This document shows positions 9,813 to 21,638 of a stretch of 64,000 nt of DNA, in pieces; position 1 is the stretch's first letter, and every line of letters starts with the position of its first letter. The DNA is from Halichondria panicea (Eukaryota; Porifera; Demospongiae; Suberitida; Halichondriidae). Location: positions 5,482,990-5,546,989 of the forward strand of contig NC_087387.1 in NCBI RefSeq assembly GCF_963675165.1, written 5' to 3'. The notes under the pieces are model-generated. The model did no database searches, was not told where the DNA came from, and worked only from the letters and a program-made list of their open reading frames with translations. Both the position numbers and the translations under genes were made by a program.

Positions 9813-12036
9813 ATGCAAGTCACAAGCTTATTGCTGTTGGCTGCCACTACTGCTATTGCCACAGCTCAGTCAACAGGTATATAGTTATGTGTGTATATAT
9901 ACTGCACATTCTGAATTATGCAATGCAGAGTTTTTCAATGGACAACTTCGTGAATCTAATTCAACACTTAGTTTACTTGAGTACTGTTATGATGGAGAAT
10001 GGAGAAGGATCTGTTCCAGAGACAGTCAGTGGGATACTGATATGTCAGTGGCTGCCTGTACAGAACTGGGCTACAGTGACTCTGGTAAGTCAACTATTCG
10101 TATGGTGGATGAATAAATTAATGTGGTTCTTCCTTTTAGAGGCAACTAAAATTCAAACACATTGTTCAAATCAATATCCTCCAATAAAAGTGTTCATTTT
10201 AAGTGACTGTAAAAAACCAGGACTAACCAATTGCACAGTGACACCCAGTGACGCTTGTGTTACCTCATGCTTTGTTGTGAGTTTACGAACGTGCAACACA
10301 GGTTGGTCATGATTTTCGGAGTGAATATTCACCTGAAACAATTTTCAATTTCAGCCAACTGCTGTTGGAGAGATAAGACTGGTGGGTGGATCTACTGACA
10401 AGGAGGGATGAGTGGAGGTGTGTGTGTGTGGGCGGCAGGAAATGGAGGACAGTTTGCACTGGCAGTCAAGAACTGGCAGGAGCTGTTTGTTCACAAATGG
10501 GATACATCTTTGAAGTTAACACAGTGGATTGATAAAATAATGTGCTGTGAATTATGATCCACAAACAGAAAGCACTGGGGCAGTAAGTAAATCATTTCCT
10601 CCTGGAGCATTCCCAGAGCACAGACTGGACTGTACACAACTAATCAATGGAACATGGCACTGTAGTCCAGTTGAACAACAATGTGACAGCTTTGTGGAGC
10701 TTGGAGTTGTTTGTATAAACTATAAGGAGTATTATCAACGCTTAAGGAACAGAACACTATCTACACACTTTCTTACTCGTTCAGAAGGTAAATTAGCTGC
10801 ACATGTATGCTGAAGCAGCGATCACTTGAATTCACGGAAACGTATTCTACTCCTCGGGAAACAACTACTAACAATAGCAGCTCAACTTCACTGCTAGCAG
10901 TAATTTCTGTTCTTGTTGTCCTACAAGCGGTTAAAATGATTGCATTAATCAGCACCTGTGTTGAAAGAACACAAACAAAAGTAGGAACTTATAATGCAAC
11001 ATAAGCATTAGCCTCGTTCCCTGGCCTTACTTTTTCTTGCTGTTGTCACTGTTCATCCATGAAAGACATAGTGCTAGTGAGGCAGCAAAGAAAGAAATGG
11101 GCGTACAGTTAAGAAAAAGTAAGGCCTGGTTTGGGAAATCGCGTGATCCACAAGGATTTTTATGAACGTGGGCGATATGTAGCCCACAATCGTGACGTAA
11201 GGTATTCTCCCACGCATTCAGAGTTAATAAGACTGTACTGAGACAACCACCAAGCTGTGCTGCAAGTCAGATCAGAGAACCAGCGTGGCCAGCTCTGGTG
11301 GCAGTAGCTACCTGCTATATATGATAATGATGACTAACTTAAGCTATTCTTGATCTATACTAGCATGTAGAAAGACACAAGAAAAGGTAATAGTCTGATA
11401 GAATCTGAACACACAATCTAGACTAGTAGATCATCTAGCTAAGCCTAAGGTATATAGCTAGCTATAGTGCTTGCAAACTTCCAGTTCCAAGTCCATGTCC
11501 AGCTTGCATGCTGCAGGCAAAGTTTTATTAGTCATAGATATCTGTGTGGGCAGTCCAACATCTCTAGCTCAGCATGCCCACGCTCATTTTCACCCTTCTA
11601 CCACCCTTCTACCCTCACGCGACTTCCCGATACAGGCTCTCCTTTTTCCTAACTCTACGTCTATTTCTTTCTTTATTCCTCTAATTAACTACCGTATTTT
11701 ATCTCATTGAACGATTAAGACAGTATTTTATCTTATTGAACGATTGTGATAAAGAACAGAAAAAGGAGAGCCTGTGTAGAGGCTACATAAGCATTGCCTG
11801 TGTTGTCTTAATACCAATGTGTTCTTATAATACTTGTACATATATATAGGGTGACCATGGCTACACAACAAGCTGACCTAACCTATGCAGTGGTTGGAGG
11901 TACACAAACTGAAATGAAGATCGACCCCAACATAGCTGCTAACCCAGCGTACGAGGCAGTCAAGTGTGACCAGAAGGACCACACCTACGATGTCGTCAGT
12001 GAGGGAGTGGCTTCAAGACAGAGGAGGGGCAATTGA
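9813..12036 (+). pseudogene. P5: SRCR receptor pseudogene, tail A intact
   Basis: Exons: 9813-9876 (signal), 9929-10084, 10140-10301, about 10355-10514, 10569-10787, about 10837-10979 and 11850-12036. Defects are many. The first cysteine of domain 1 is Phe (EFFNGQ). Exon 4 has a two-base deletion and a CGA to TGA change and has lost its GTAAC donor. The membrane-exon acceptor reads CACGG instead of CACAG. Eight bases are missing before the stop-transfer charges. A 777-bp transposon sits in the last intron. The tail exon itself is clean, with LTYAVV, NPAYEAV and HTYDVV. Confidence 0.85.
11009..11785. mobile_element. TAGCCTCG-ended DNA element with 9-bp target duplication
   Basis: The element starts TAGCCTCGTTCCCTGG and ends with the inverse of TAGCCTCTACACAGG, and CATAAGCAT occurs directly on both sides (11000-11008 and 11786-11794). 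Removing it restores the intron as in P1. A 9-bp duplication is typical of Mutator-like (MULE) elements. No transposase is visible, so it is non-autonomous. Confidence 0.75.
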
Positions 12037-13040
12037 CATTATTTGTTGCAAACATACTTCGATTGTCGTGTAGCTATTATATACTAATTATATGTCATGT
12101 GCTAGGTGACTGTTTTTAACGACACATAATTATAGAGGAAACTATATAATAGTGGTCATTTGCTGCATCGTGTACAAAACGTGTATACACTAACTATACA
12201 TACAATGTTACCTCAACGAGGAGTTTTTTGCTTGCTCTCACTGCTATAATTATAGCTATAATTATAGATAGTGCATGTACATTCTACCAGACACCCCCTG
12301 GAATAGCCTGCATGGCAATAATGATAAGCTTTCAGTGACTGCTAAATAAGCATGTTGTTGATACACAGACTGTACATAACCAAACAACTATAATTATGCC
12401 ATTCACTCTGAATATAGTGACTATCGGGCAACTAAAGTTTCTACTGCAAAATACCATCACACACAATCACCGGTTGTATATAATGTCATAGTACATCGGA
12501 TAGTTCTATGGAATTTTGATACGAAAATGACATAATGTGTGCATGCACTGAACACTGCATGGCTTAAATTGATTTTGGTAAGTTAGTTATCAAGTGCTGC
12601 ATGCTACTGTTGATGCCTCGCGGCTTACAGGCATAATTTTGATAGTATGTGCCCTAGGACATACATCTATTCAGTATTTGTTTAGACAAAGAAACATAAA
12701 CATTGGTCAGAATGCAAAATAGTACTTAGCAAGCTCACGTGTGCATATGAAATTACCTACAGCAAAAGGAATTACAACAGCTAGTGTTAAATGTGCGTTT
12801 TATGTAGTGTACACAACAGTATTACCTACCCAAGACTGCATGTATCCTTGGGAGCTGAACTCCCCAATTCATTAAATAATCCTCCCATAAAAATTATTAT
12901 AGTAGGAGCCATGCAGCGCCAACAAACACCCCTAAAGTATCTACGTCCTTGCGGCGGGTACCTATATTACAGTTTTATCATGTGTTATCCTAGTAAAGAG
13001 AGTACCAACTCATCACAAACAACAATAAGTGTCACATGCC
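12037..13040. other. 3' flank of P5, duplicated at 36.8-37.5 kb
   Basis: This AT-rich DNA is closely repeated after P12 (36789-37470), including GTTACCTCAACGAGGAGTTT and GATGCCTCGCGGCTTACAGG. Short open frames here are not supported by splice or protein similarity. Confidence 0.5.
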
Positions 13041-13260
13041 CTAAACACACAACTCATGTTTACCCATACTAATGTGTTGTTCCTACTAACGTTGGTTTCT
13101 GCAATCTCCACACAGTGTTGATGCAGGTATACTATCTCAACAAGCAATCAGAGCTATATACACAACAGGACATCAACACACAGAGGTCACCCTACACAAT
13201 CTACACTGGTAGGCTAAACAGAGGTGATAAAGTTAATTGCTACTTTTGCTGGCTAATAAA
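13041..13260 (+). pseudogene. Tail-B remnant
   Basis: CCACACAG followed by TGTTGATGCAGG (13114) and CAATCAGAGC, then ACACAACAGGACATCAACAC, match the tail-B exon of P17-P22, preceded by the usual intron text. It decays after about 100 bases and has an extra base. It shows that a tail-B gene once lay in the left half of the array. Confidence 0.65.
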
Positions 13261-13377
13261 TGTGGAAGTACCTGCCATATTTTTGCAATTTGTTGTTGCG
13301 AAGCGATTACCACTTGCAAAATTCAAATACTTTGATATACTCGCAAAACATTCTATTATGGCTGTAGCTTAGAACAA

Positions 13378-14996
13378 CTCAGGTACATTCAGGACTGGGA
13401 CTAGCCTCGATCCCAGGCCGAGTTTTCGCTTTTATAACGGTTAGGCGAACAACTGGGCCTGGTACTAGTTGTCTGCGCATGCGTCAGTCGTTCGTCAGAT
13501 TCTGACGAATGGATATTCTCGTTCACTTTCGTGACATTTATATTTGTGTACTATCGTGTACTAGAAGTCAGTTCCCGTTTTATCATTATTTGGAATGGCT
13601 CTTAGCTGAAGCTTCTCTCTTCTCTGAAGCTTATTCTGAAGACTGAACAACAAGGGAAGAGGTATAAAGCTTTGTCAAGCTTGTTAAGGTCAGATATTTT
13701 GTGTGGGCCCTATGGCCGGCTATGCTATCAAGTCTTGTTCATGTTTGGCAAGAATGTAGGTAGACTATAGTTTCATCATTAATATGGTGGATCAAGTGAA
13801 GAGTGTGAGCTAGAGAACTTGGTGCTGCCATCATCAGCTCGTCGACAATGACACTATAACCGAGAAATTTAATATGTATAGATCTACACGTATTTAAAAT
13901 GTCTACTTCTCTGTACAGGAGCAATGGCTAATATCCAGCTATCCCAACAGTGCTCCTCTTGGCTATACTAACGGACGAGACTGGACAGTTTGAGGTAAGG
14001 GTTTAACCGTCTTTGGTTTCTTTTAATATTGTCCTATACTCACAGACACAGGACTGGAGTATGACCTGCTCATTCGAGCGTTGCTGGGTAGCTCAGAGAC
14101 ATCAAGAGAATCTACGTTTTCTCAAGCAATGAGTTACGAGTTGGGGCCTAGAATCAGAGAAGTCCAGCAGCCTGCTAAATCTTTTTGAAACGTAATTTGA
14201 AGGCATTCAATCATCCTGAAGTTGCCCTGGGTCACTGTAATTGTGCTGCAGCACAACTGGCAACTCCCCAGGCCTTTGTGAAGCAGCTCCCTATGTGCAT
14301 CTTTTGTGTACTCACTCTGTGCATTTTCTGTGTACAAATTTCGATTATTGATTTATTAAATATTTTTGCCGACCACAAATATACAATGAAAATTTGACGC
14401 ATGCGCAGACAACTAGTACCAGGCCCAGTTGTTCGCCTAACCGTTATAAAAGCGAAAACTCGGCCTGGGATCGAGGCTAGACTGGGACCAGCAATTATTG
14501 CTGATTCAGCGGAAACGAAGCTCCGCCCACGATTTTTACTATCAATTGTGCAGTAAAAATGGAGTTTTGCTGCTCTAATCTTTAGCTCAAATTCCGGAGC
14601 GTAAAACATTAGTTAAAGTGTTTACTTTTTAGTGCAGTAGTTAGTTCAAAGCTATATACAGGCACTACCGTTAGCGCCTAACAGTGGGATCAGCTAAAGG
14701 TGAGATTTTCTAAATAAAGTACTTTTTCAGCTTAATATTTTGCATGTAAAGGCTAATAACTTACTTTTCATTGATCCCACTGTTAGGCGCTAACGGTAGT
14801 GCCTGCATATAGCTTTGAACTAACTACTGCACTAAAAAGTAAACACTTTAACTAAGGTTTTACGCTCCGGAATTTGAGCTAAAGATTAGAGCAAAACTCA
14901 ATTTTTACTGCACAATTGATAGTAAAAATCGTGGGCGGAGCTTCGTTTCCGCTGAATCAGCAATAATTGCTGGTCCCAGTCCTTAATGTACCTGAG
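13378..14996. mobile_element. Long-armed foldback element (interrupted)
   Basis: The arms begin CTCAGGTACATT plus AGGACTGGGAC at the left (13378) and are mirrored at 14973-14996. Inside, arms of about 220 bases (14489-14700 versus 14765-14972) are near-perfect inverses, including CCAGCAATTATTGCTGATTC. A second element is nested in its left arm at 13402-14479. No coding sequence is seen. Confidence 0.7.
13402..14479. mobile_element. TAGCCTCG-ended element nested in a foldback, 9-bp target duplication
   Basis: About 84-base terminal inverted repeats begin TAGCCTCGATCCCAGGCC and run through GGTTAGGCGAACAACTGG. GACTGGGAC lies on both sides (13393-13401 and 14480-14488) and completes the arm of the host foldback when joined. 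Same family as 11009-11785 and 20791-21408. No transposase is seen. Confidence 0.8.
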
Positions 14997-15579
14997 AAGG
15001 ACACAGCCTAACTTTTTATACAAAACACTTCGACAGGACATTCAGAACATGCATTATTCAGGGGAAACTACAATCAATGTGAGGCGAAGTATATTTATAT
15101 TGAACGTTAATTTCCCTCCCTATAATGCGTAAGTGTGATCCTCCTGCATGCATGACCAGGTCACTTAGTTTGTGTGAGCTTCCTATAGGTTAAACATATT
15201 AAGCTCAAAACGTTTATGCTGACTATACGGGAGTGAAAAACATGTCAATCCTATATACCTTTGTATACAAAAATGAGCGCAGTGATTGAAAGGATGAAAT
15301 TGCCGATAAAGTGCAAAAAGGGCATTAATTCTCATAACAAAATATATTCTACTGAGTGTCTCCAAAGCACCATTCTCCGTTGTATATATCCGTATACTCA
15401 GTGAGTATAATTATAGGAACGTGAAGCATGTGATTGAAACATTTGCAGGCTTGTTATCATGACAGAGGAAACTAAATTAAATATACATCCATTTGCGTGC
15501 ATGTAAGCATCAAAACTACATCCTGTATACATAATAAAACTTGGATATAGCTAGAATCTATTCTATTGCTACTATCAAA
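14997..15579. other. Intergenic upstream of P6
   Basis: AT-rich with no recognisable gene or repeat. It should hold the promoter of P6; the last 70 bases have no clear TATA box. Confidence 0.4.
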
Positions 15580-17041
15580 ATGCAGGTCTCAAAGATATTG
15601 GTGTTAGCTGTTGCTACTATCGCTACAGCTCAATCATCACGAGGTAGCAATAATTGTGTACATGCTAAATCAGACTTAACTATCAATGAATATAGAATGC
15701 TTCAATGGACAAATTAGTGAAGGTACTACTAATTTCCTTGAGTATTGTTACAATGGAGAATGGAGATGGATTTGTTACCAAGACAGTCAGTGGAACCACG
15801 AGAAGACAATATCTGTATGCACACAACTGGGTTACAGTGCACTCGGTGAGTTATTATCAAGTAAAGAGTAGATAGCTCGTAATATCTTTATATACAGGAG
15901 TAGCAGACGAGCAATGTGGGACTATACAAAGAAAAGTTGTCACATTGACTAACTGCAATGAACAGCATCTCACAGAATGCATAGTCACGGCCAGTGACAA
16001 CTGCACTACCTGTTCTTACTTGTATTTAATATGTTCCGCAGGTTGGTGCATATAATGTTGCCATGCGGTTTTAGCATACTAAATTTATTTCAGCCGTCTG
16101 CACTGATGGAGAGATAAGACTGGTGGATGGATCCACCGACAGAGAGGGACGAGTGGAGGTGTGTGTGGGTGGCAGGCGATGGAGGACAGTTTGCGCTGGC
16201 AGTCAAGAACTGGCAGGAGCTGTTTGTTCACAAATGGGATACATCTTTGAAGGTAACACTAAAACAATGTAATGTGGATATAATTATCTACCAACAGCAA
16301 GTGTTGTTGCACTACCAAACTCATTTCCTCCTGGAGCATTTCCTGAGTACAGACTAGACTGTACACAACTAAGCAATGGAGCGTGGCACTGTAGTCCAGT
16401 TGAACAACAATGTGACAGATTTGTGGAGCTTGGTGTGGTCTGTAAGAACTATGAAGATCTATACAATGAATGTTCAATGAACTGTACACTGCCAGTAGCT
16501 ACTACACTGTCGACAATATTAACCAATATGCAAGTAACTACTCAGACGCCTACTAGTTTAGATGAAGGTAACATTTGTTTATCTGCATGTCGATGGAAAA
16601 ATTGCTTGATTTTTTCGTTCACACAGAAATTTATTCGACTCCTCGGGCAACGACTAATAACAATGGCAGCTCAACTTCACTGCTAGCAGTAATTGCTGTT
16701 CTTGTTGTCCTACAAGTGACTACAATGATTGTACTAATCAGCACCTGTGTTGTCTTCAAGAGGAAACTCAAACAAAAGTAAAGCTGTAACAAACTATAAT
16801 ACATTTGTCTCCTAAACATGCTTGTGTTCTTATAATACTTGTACATATATACAGGGTGACCATGGCTACACAACAAGTTGACCTATCCTATGCAGTGGTT
16901 GGAGGTACACAAACTGAAATGAAGATCGACCCCAACATAGCTGCTAACCCAGCGTACGAGGCAGTCAAGTGTGACCAGGAGGACCACACCTACGATGTCG
17001 TCAGTGAGGGGGTGGCTTCAAGACAGAGGAGGGGCAATTGA
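15580..17041 (+). CDS. P6: intact two-SRCR transmembrane receptor, tail A
   Basis: Seven exons: 15580-15643, 15696-15845, 15898-16041, 16094-16252, 16298-16567, 16627-16777 and 16855-17041. They total 1125 bases, giving 374 residues and a stop, with all junctions GT-AG and in phase. Signal peptide 1-21 (MQVSKILVLAVATIATA). Domain 1 is residues 22-119 (ECFNGQ, CYNGEWRWIC, VCTQLGYS, then TLTNCNEQHLTECIV). SRCR domain 2 is about 120-222 (IRLVDGSTDREGRVEVCV, TVCAGSQELAGAVCSQMGY, WHCSPVEQQC, LGVVC). A Thr-rich stalk, a membrane span (about 275-300) and a basic stop follow. The tail has Y325 (LSYAVV), Y347 (NPAYEAV) and Y359 (HTYDVV). This is the best reference gene for tail A. YxxV motifs suit SH2 or sorting-adaptor binding, and NPxY suits PTB domains; both are inference. 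Confidence 0.9.
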
Positions 17042-17066
17042 CATTAAGTATTATTTAGAACACACC

Positions 17067-17202
17067 TAGCCAAGATTAAGTGTTTTAATCTGCGTGCCGT
17101 GGATGGCCTCAAGGTTAACGTGGTGCTCGAGGCGCAGCCGAGTGCATTACGTAACCGAGAGGCCATCCGAGTGCACCAGCATTAAAACACGTGACTTGGC
17201 TA
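17067..17202. repeat. TAGCCAAG hairpin element
   Basis: Inverted ends TAGCCAAGATTAAGTGTTTT and the inverse of TAGCCAAGTCACGTGTTTTA enclose a loop with GGATGGCCTC on one side and its inverse on the other. It lies inside an insertion of about 0.9 kb that separates the P6 tail from the 3' flank seen after P1. No clear target duplication. Confidence 0.6.
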
Positions 17203-17307
17203 CGTGTATTCTAAAGGATTTAGTGCTGTCACGTGAGCTCTATAGCCTCGTGGCAGCTAGATCTAGCTACATTTTAAATCAGTTGCTGGTGGCTAGCTAT
17301 AGCTAGC

Positions 17308-17600
17308 TAGACGTAATAGCAAGTTTTAGTAGGTTTGTAGATCCAGTAACTGATGCAAAGGAGAAGGAGATACGATCTAAAGCTATCTGGACTGACTGGG
17401 CATGTTCTCGACTTATTTCTCCTGCTGACCAACAGTCCCGATTTCACTACTGGATATGCCTCCAGCTGATCTGGCTTACTGGATGGGAAACTTTGTGCGC
17501 AAACTATATGGCAATGAGTATCTGGTTTGCTCTTTTGGAAAGCTATGATATTCGAACCACCTTTGATGAAACGATTATATGGATCTGGCTTAGGTACAGG
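17308..17600 (+). pseudogene. Degraded DUF3504/Crypton-like recombinase fragment
   Basis: One frame reads RFVDPVTDAKEKEIRSKAIW and then TDWACSRLI; after a frameshift another reads MPPADLAYWMGNFVRKLYGN. This order (opening segment, then ADLxYWxxxFV) fits the N-terminal half of DUF3504 (QRICH1/ZMYM-like, Crypton-derived) proteins. Stops and shifts make it non-functional. The assignment rests on remembered family pattern only. The better copy at 45912-46789 lies elsewhere in the window. Confidence 0.4.
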
Positions 17601-18350
17601 TATGTACATCTTCGAAGCAAGCTGAGCCTATTTCTCCAGACGAAAAAGCGATGCTATAGTCAAGTCAGCAATTTGGTACACTTACTACACATGAAACAAG
17701 TCGAAACAATAACATTCAACTTTCTCAGCTTTGCTTGTGTACATATTCAATCTGCTTGTATTATTATGATGACATTCAGATTCAATCTGCTTGTATTATG
17801 ATTGTTTGATAAAAAGTGTGCATTAACAAACCAACTTAAAGCACACTTAAGTGTGGATTAAGTTATTTAATCCATGGTCACCTGACTACATTCAGATAAG
17901 CTGATTGGCTGGAGATCATGTGATCAGCACTAACTTTAAATAGAAGGTTGTGTGTGTAGCTCCTTATATTTACTAACCAAGAGTGTTAGAAACTAGAAGG
18001 CTCATTATTATGACGACACGTAGAGGAGAGAATCTTACATGTGTAATAGTGGACAATTACTGCATCGTGTACAGGTCATGTGTACATTCTTCATATAATA
18101 GCCTGCATAAATATGGCAATAATAACATGTATAGATTCATATTCAGAGGTTTAGACGGTGCAAAATAAACATTAATTGGTTAGGATGTTATTCTCATAGG
18201 ATGGCCAGGGACAGTAACAAATGTCTCTATTTGGATGTACGCTATAAGAGAGACGAGCATAAACTACTGATCATGGAAGCAGCATGCACTTGATGAGTTA
18301 CATGAATATATAAGTTTGAAACAATAACACAAAGTGACCCTTCATCTTAC
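17601..18350. other. Insertion edge and duplicated 3' flank
   Basis: From about 17930 the sequence again matches the 3' flank of P1 (2520-2640, then 2780-3090), without the hairpin found there. 17601-17929 has no recognised content. Confidence 0.4.
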
Positions 18351-18619
18351 CTCCAAGGTCGTTAGGTTCAAACACCCCCGGATATATCCCGGACCTAGTC
18401 TGGTATCGCCCAGTCAGCAGAACTGCTTGAGACGGACTACATACTGGACTAGTGGTGTAGAACTGAGTGAAGACGAGACCCTGCTCGGCTAGTAACTGGA
18501 GGTGGGGGGTATTGGAGGTGGGGTGTCCATAGGGAGTGAGGTCGCCATAGCCAAGCTGTGTGGAGGGGGAGGTAGTGACAAACAACATAAATAAATCAGC
18601 AGCTATATACATACAGTCA

Positions 18620-19500
18620 TATATATTAGTAAAACCAGTAGGTTTTACATAGGATTGGCAGTGGGTTTGCCCATGTTTAGCAATATTTCAATTATTTTGA
18701 CTCCTGTTCAAACTGTTCTATCTCTGCAGGGAAAGGCCACATCAAGGAACTGGCTAGACAGATAGTTTATTTAGCCTTTTCTCTCTTTGTATCTCTCATT
18801 TCATAATCCATGAACATTTTAATGAACGAATATTATCATTTTAAAAATTGCACTATTTCGACGTTTCACCGCTCTTTGTCTGACTGACTAAGTAGATCTA
18901 AGTAAGTAGACTAAGTAAGTAAGTGAGTAAGTTTCTTGCCCAGCATTTTCTCCAAGTACAGCCATCTCCAGGACATTCTGCACAGGGTTTCCAAACGACT
19001 ACAACCTGGATTACAAAGCGCTTCTTCAGATTTGCGATTGCTTCCACAAGGCAGATGACCTCTCAGTATCTATTTCTCTTACCTAGACAATTCCGCCATC
19101 TTTAATGACTCAGCAATTTCGTTGTGGCCAATTAATAATAGATAGGCGTGGCTAAGAAACCGTGTGTGCCTAGCGCCTAAAATCAGTGCAGCAGTGCTTT
19201 TCCAGAGCCTGAGGTGTTGTTTTCTTCACACTGTTCAGCTCTAGCTCCCTTTCTCTGACAGGCATGCTATATGCACTGGCATATAGCATGCTCTTAAAAT
19301 GGCTGTCATTTATAATACTGATTCACAAGTTCAACATATCAAGAACATAACTCATTACTATAATTATTAGTCCAGAGATATTCGAGAAGATATCTGATTA
19401 GTCCTGTCTTCTCTTCTTGAACTTCTGTACTGCCTCTTGACGTTCCACTTATGCATGTCATAATACGTAAATTTATACTTCTGTACTGAAAAAGAAAGGG
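18620..19500. other. Unassigned sequence inside the sulfatase intron
   Basis: No repeat match is seen within the window. On the minus strand, AAGATGGCGGAATTG (about 19104) followed by a GTAAGAG donor and an open stretch rich in Cys (19050 down to 18910) could be a first exon of an unknown gene. Nothing supports a product. Confidence 0.25.
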
Positions 19501-19501
19501 A

Positions 19502-20055
19502 ATCCGACTAGAAAAACATTTGCAATGTGAAAAATTGCTAGGATTGGCCAGGGGAACCACAAAAAAGCGTGGAAACAAGAAATCAGACGAGAGCATAACT
19601 CCAATCCGTTACAACGTCATGAACATGCACAATGCATATATAGACTGTGTTCCAGATCCATCTACCATGCAGCTTCCATCCACCACATCATTCCATGCAG
19701 GTCACCAGTACGGTCCGTGCATGTTACTACGCATGGATGGACTGTGTGTACCTGTGCTCAACACTGCATGTATTAGGAACATCAATTCAGTACAAATCAT
19801 AATGATTATATGCCCGCACATTCCAAAATGGATATATAATAAATAGCTATATAGGGATTGCATGGTCATCACTCCACCAGTAAAAATTGCGTGGTATATT
19901 GGCCAGGAAAACATAGAAAACTACCAGTACATATGATTGACGTTGTAACGGATTGGAGTTATGCTCTCGTCTGATTTCTTGTTTCCATGCTTTTTTGTGG
20001 TTCCCCTGGCCAATCCTAGCAATTTTTCACATTGCAAATGTTTTTCTAGTCGGAT
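19502..20055. repeat. Foldback element with about 120-base arms
   Basis: The left arm (19502-19620, beginning ATCCGACTAGAAAAACATTT) is almost perfectly inverted at 19938-20055. The central 320 bases are unrelated. Translated frames across the arms are shadows. It lies in intron 1 of the sulfatase fragment. Confidence 0.75.
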
Positions 20056-20356
20056 ATATATATATATAGGTCTACTTATGTTATACACTAAGCTAAGGAT
20101 ACACTCACTACTTATATCTACAGGCACAGAAGAAGTGAGTGCATGGTGGTCATTTCACTCATTCAATTGTCAATGCAAGCACGCACATGCACACAACTCG
20201 TATTATAGCTACTGAATTTGACACAACTACATATTACACAGATGTACAGCATACACCCACATCATCGACTAGGAACAGCACCACGTTGGGTGGTGTGGCG
20301 GCCATGACAACGGCTAGCAGAGAGACCAACAGAAAACTCTCCAGGTGAGGCAACAT

Positions 20357-20790
20357 TGTGAAATTTATAAAGTTGACTATAGTTCAGTGAGACTATAATT
20401 ATGCAACCTGTACTCTTGATATACATAGCTGGTTATATTTAGAAACTGTGCTGGCATTCACTCTAGTGTTGATTAGCTGATTCCATTGTCATGAGTCGCT
20501 GAGCGCAGTAAGATTTGAATGACAGACTTTTAGATGGACAAGACAATAAAGGTACAAGACTTGCACAAGTCATGTGTGTATACAATTACAAGACCCTCCC
20601 CCTTCCTTCCTTCTCTGCATGACAGCATTGAAATTGCTGCATGCACATAAGTAGCTGATAATAATCTTGAGCATTTCCCCTTTACCTTGAACAAAACTTA
20701 GCAAGATACAAATAACGGCAAGACGGCATATAAAAGAGAGGACATGCAACAGCAAAACAGCAGAATCCATGCACCATGCATATATGGCGG
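20357..20790. other. Intergenic, sulfatase 5' flank
   Basis: This minus-strand upstream flank of the sulfatase fragment is echoed at 41700-41930, 42590-42720 and 55480-55640 (CATGACAGC near poly-pyrimidine runs). No gene is seen. Confidence 0.35.
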
Positions 20791-21408
20791 TAGCCTCGAT
20801 CCCAGGCCGCACTTCACTCAGGGAAGTGGGCCTGGTATCGACTGCTTGCGCATGCGCTAATATCCCCCGGTAACTGGGGGCTTTGGATTACATCGTATAT
20901 TATGCTCAGTAAAATTATGAATCACAACGAACGGAAGTGGATTAAAGGAAGTAGATAGAAAGTTCGATTGAAGGCCATCGGATAGCATTCTCTGATAGCT
21001 ACCCTTAGCCTGCTATGCTAACAACAGACTCACAGCCGGCAACAGTGTGGATAACGATCGTCTAAACGGAGTGAAAGCTGACAAGAGCCTATATGTACAG
21101 GCCACGCCCATTTAACACTAACTTTGGTGAAAGTCTACAGACAGTAAATATACAACTGCTACTAATTCTGAAAGTCTACTATACAACTGCTACTGATTCT
21201 ATCAGAAGAAAATAACTGTACAACAAACCTACACAGCTCTGTCTCTAGCTAGCTAGCTAGCTATAATTATAGCTCTGTGTATGATTTTTAGTCTCTGATG
21301 AATCAGTATTATAGGAAATTTTACGGGGAAAAATATCCCAAAATTTTGCGCATGCGTAAGCAGTCGATAGCAGGCCTTCTTTTCTATGAAGGCCGGTGAA
21401 GGAGGCTA
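20791..21408. mobile_element. TAGCCTCG-ended DNA element, third copy
   Basis: Ends are TAGCCTCGATCCCAGGCCGC and the inverse of TAGCCTCCTTCACCGGCC, with matching subterminal GCGCATGCG and AGCAGTCGAT. The flanks ATATGGCGG and GTAGGGCGG are similar at 7 of 9 positions, as expected for an aged 9-bp duplication. No transposase. Confidence 0.65.
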
Positions 21409-21638
21409 GTAGGGCGGATGAATGTACATGCATGCATGGAGTGCGAAATTAGCACTTCATGCAAATGCACATTGTTCCTCCCACAAAGTGAATTCTGCTT
21501 GCTACGTGCATATACTAGAGTTGCATACCTTTATGAATAATTTGTTGAAGGTACCGTTTTTAAATCACAGTTTTCAAAAGGAAGTAATAATTTCTAGTTT
21601 GCATATACGTAGAAGCAAAGATCACTCTACAGTACAAC

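Larger units (their letters stand above)
18351..20356 (-). pseudogene. Arylsulfatase-like 5' exons, best copy (signature Arg lost)
   Basis: Exon 1 (20356 down to 20261, 32 codons) reads MLPHLESFLLVSLLAVVMAA then TPPNVVLFLVDD: a signal peptide and the first metal-binding Asp pair. It ends at a GT donor. Exon 2 (18555 down to 18351) reads [51 protein letters not shown] and FEPNDLGG, so joining gives VDD plus LGYGDL, the standard start of the family. The sulfatase signature is C-x-P-S-R; here Arg is Gln, which should block formylglycine formation. Intron 1 (about 1.7 kb) contains a foldback. No later exons are in the window, so it is a truncated duplicate or a very long gene. Confidence 0.7.

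Noticed and set aside
19520-19846. 108-codon open frame
   Set aside because: Half of it is the arm of a foldback element, and the mirrored frame appears in the opposite arm.
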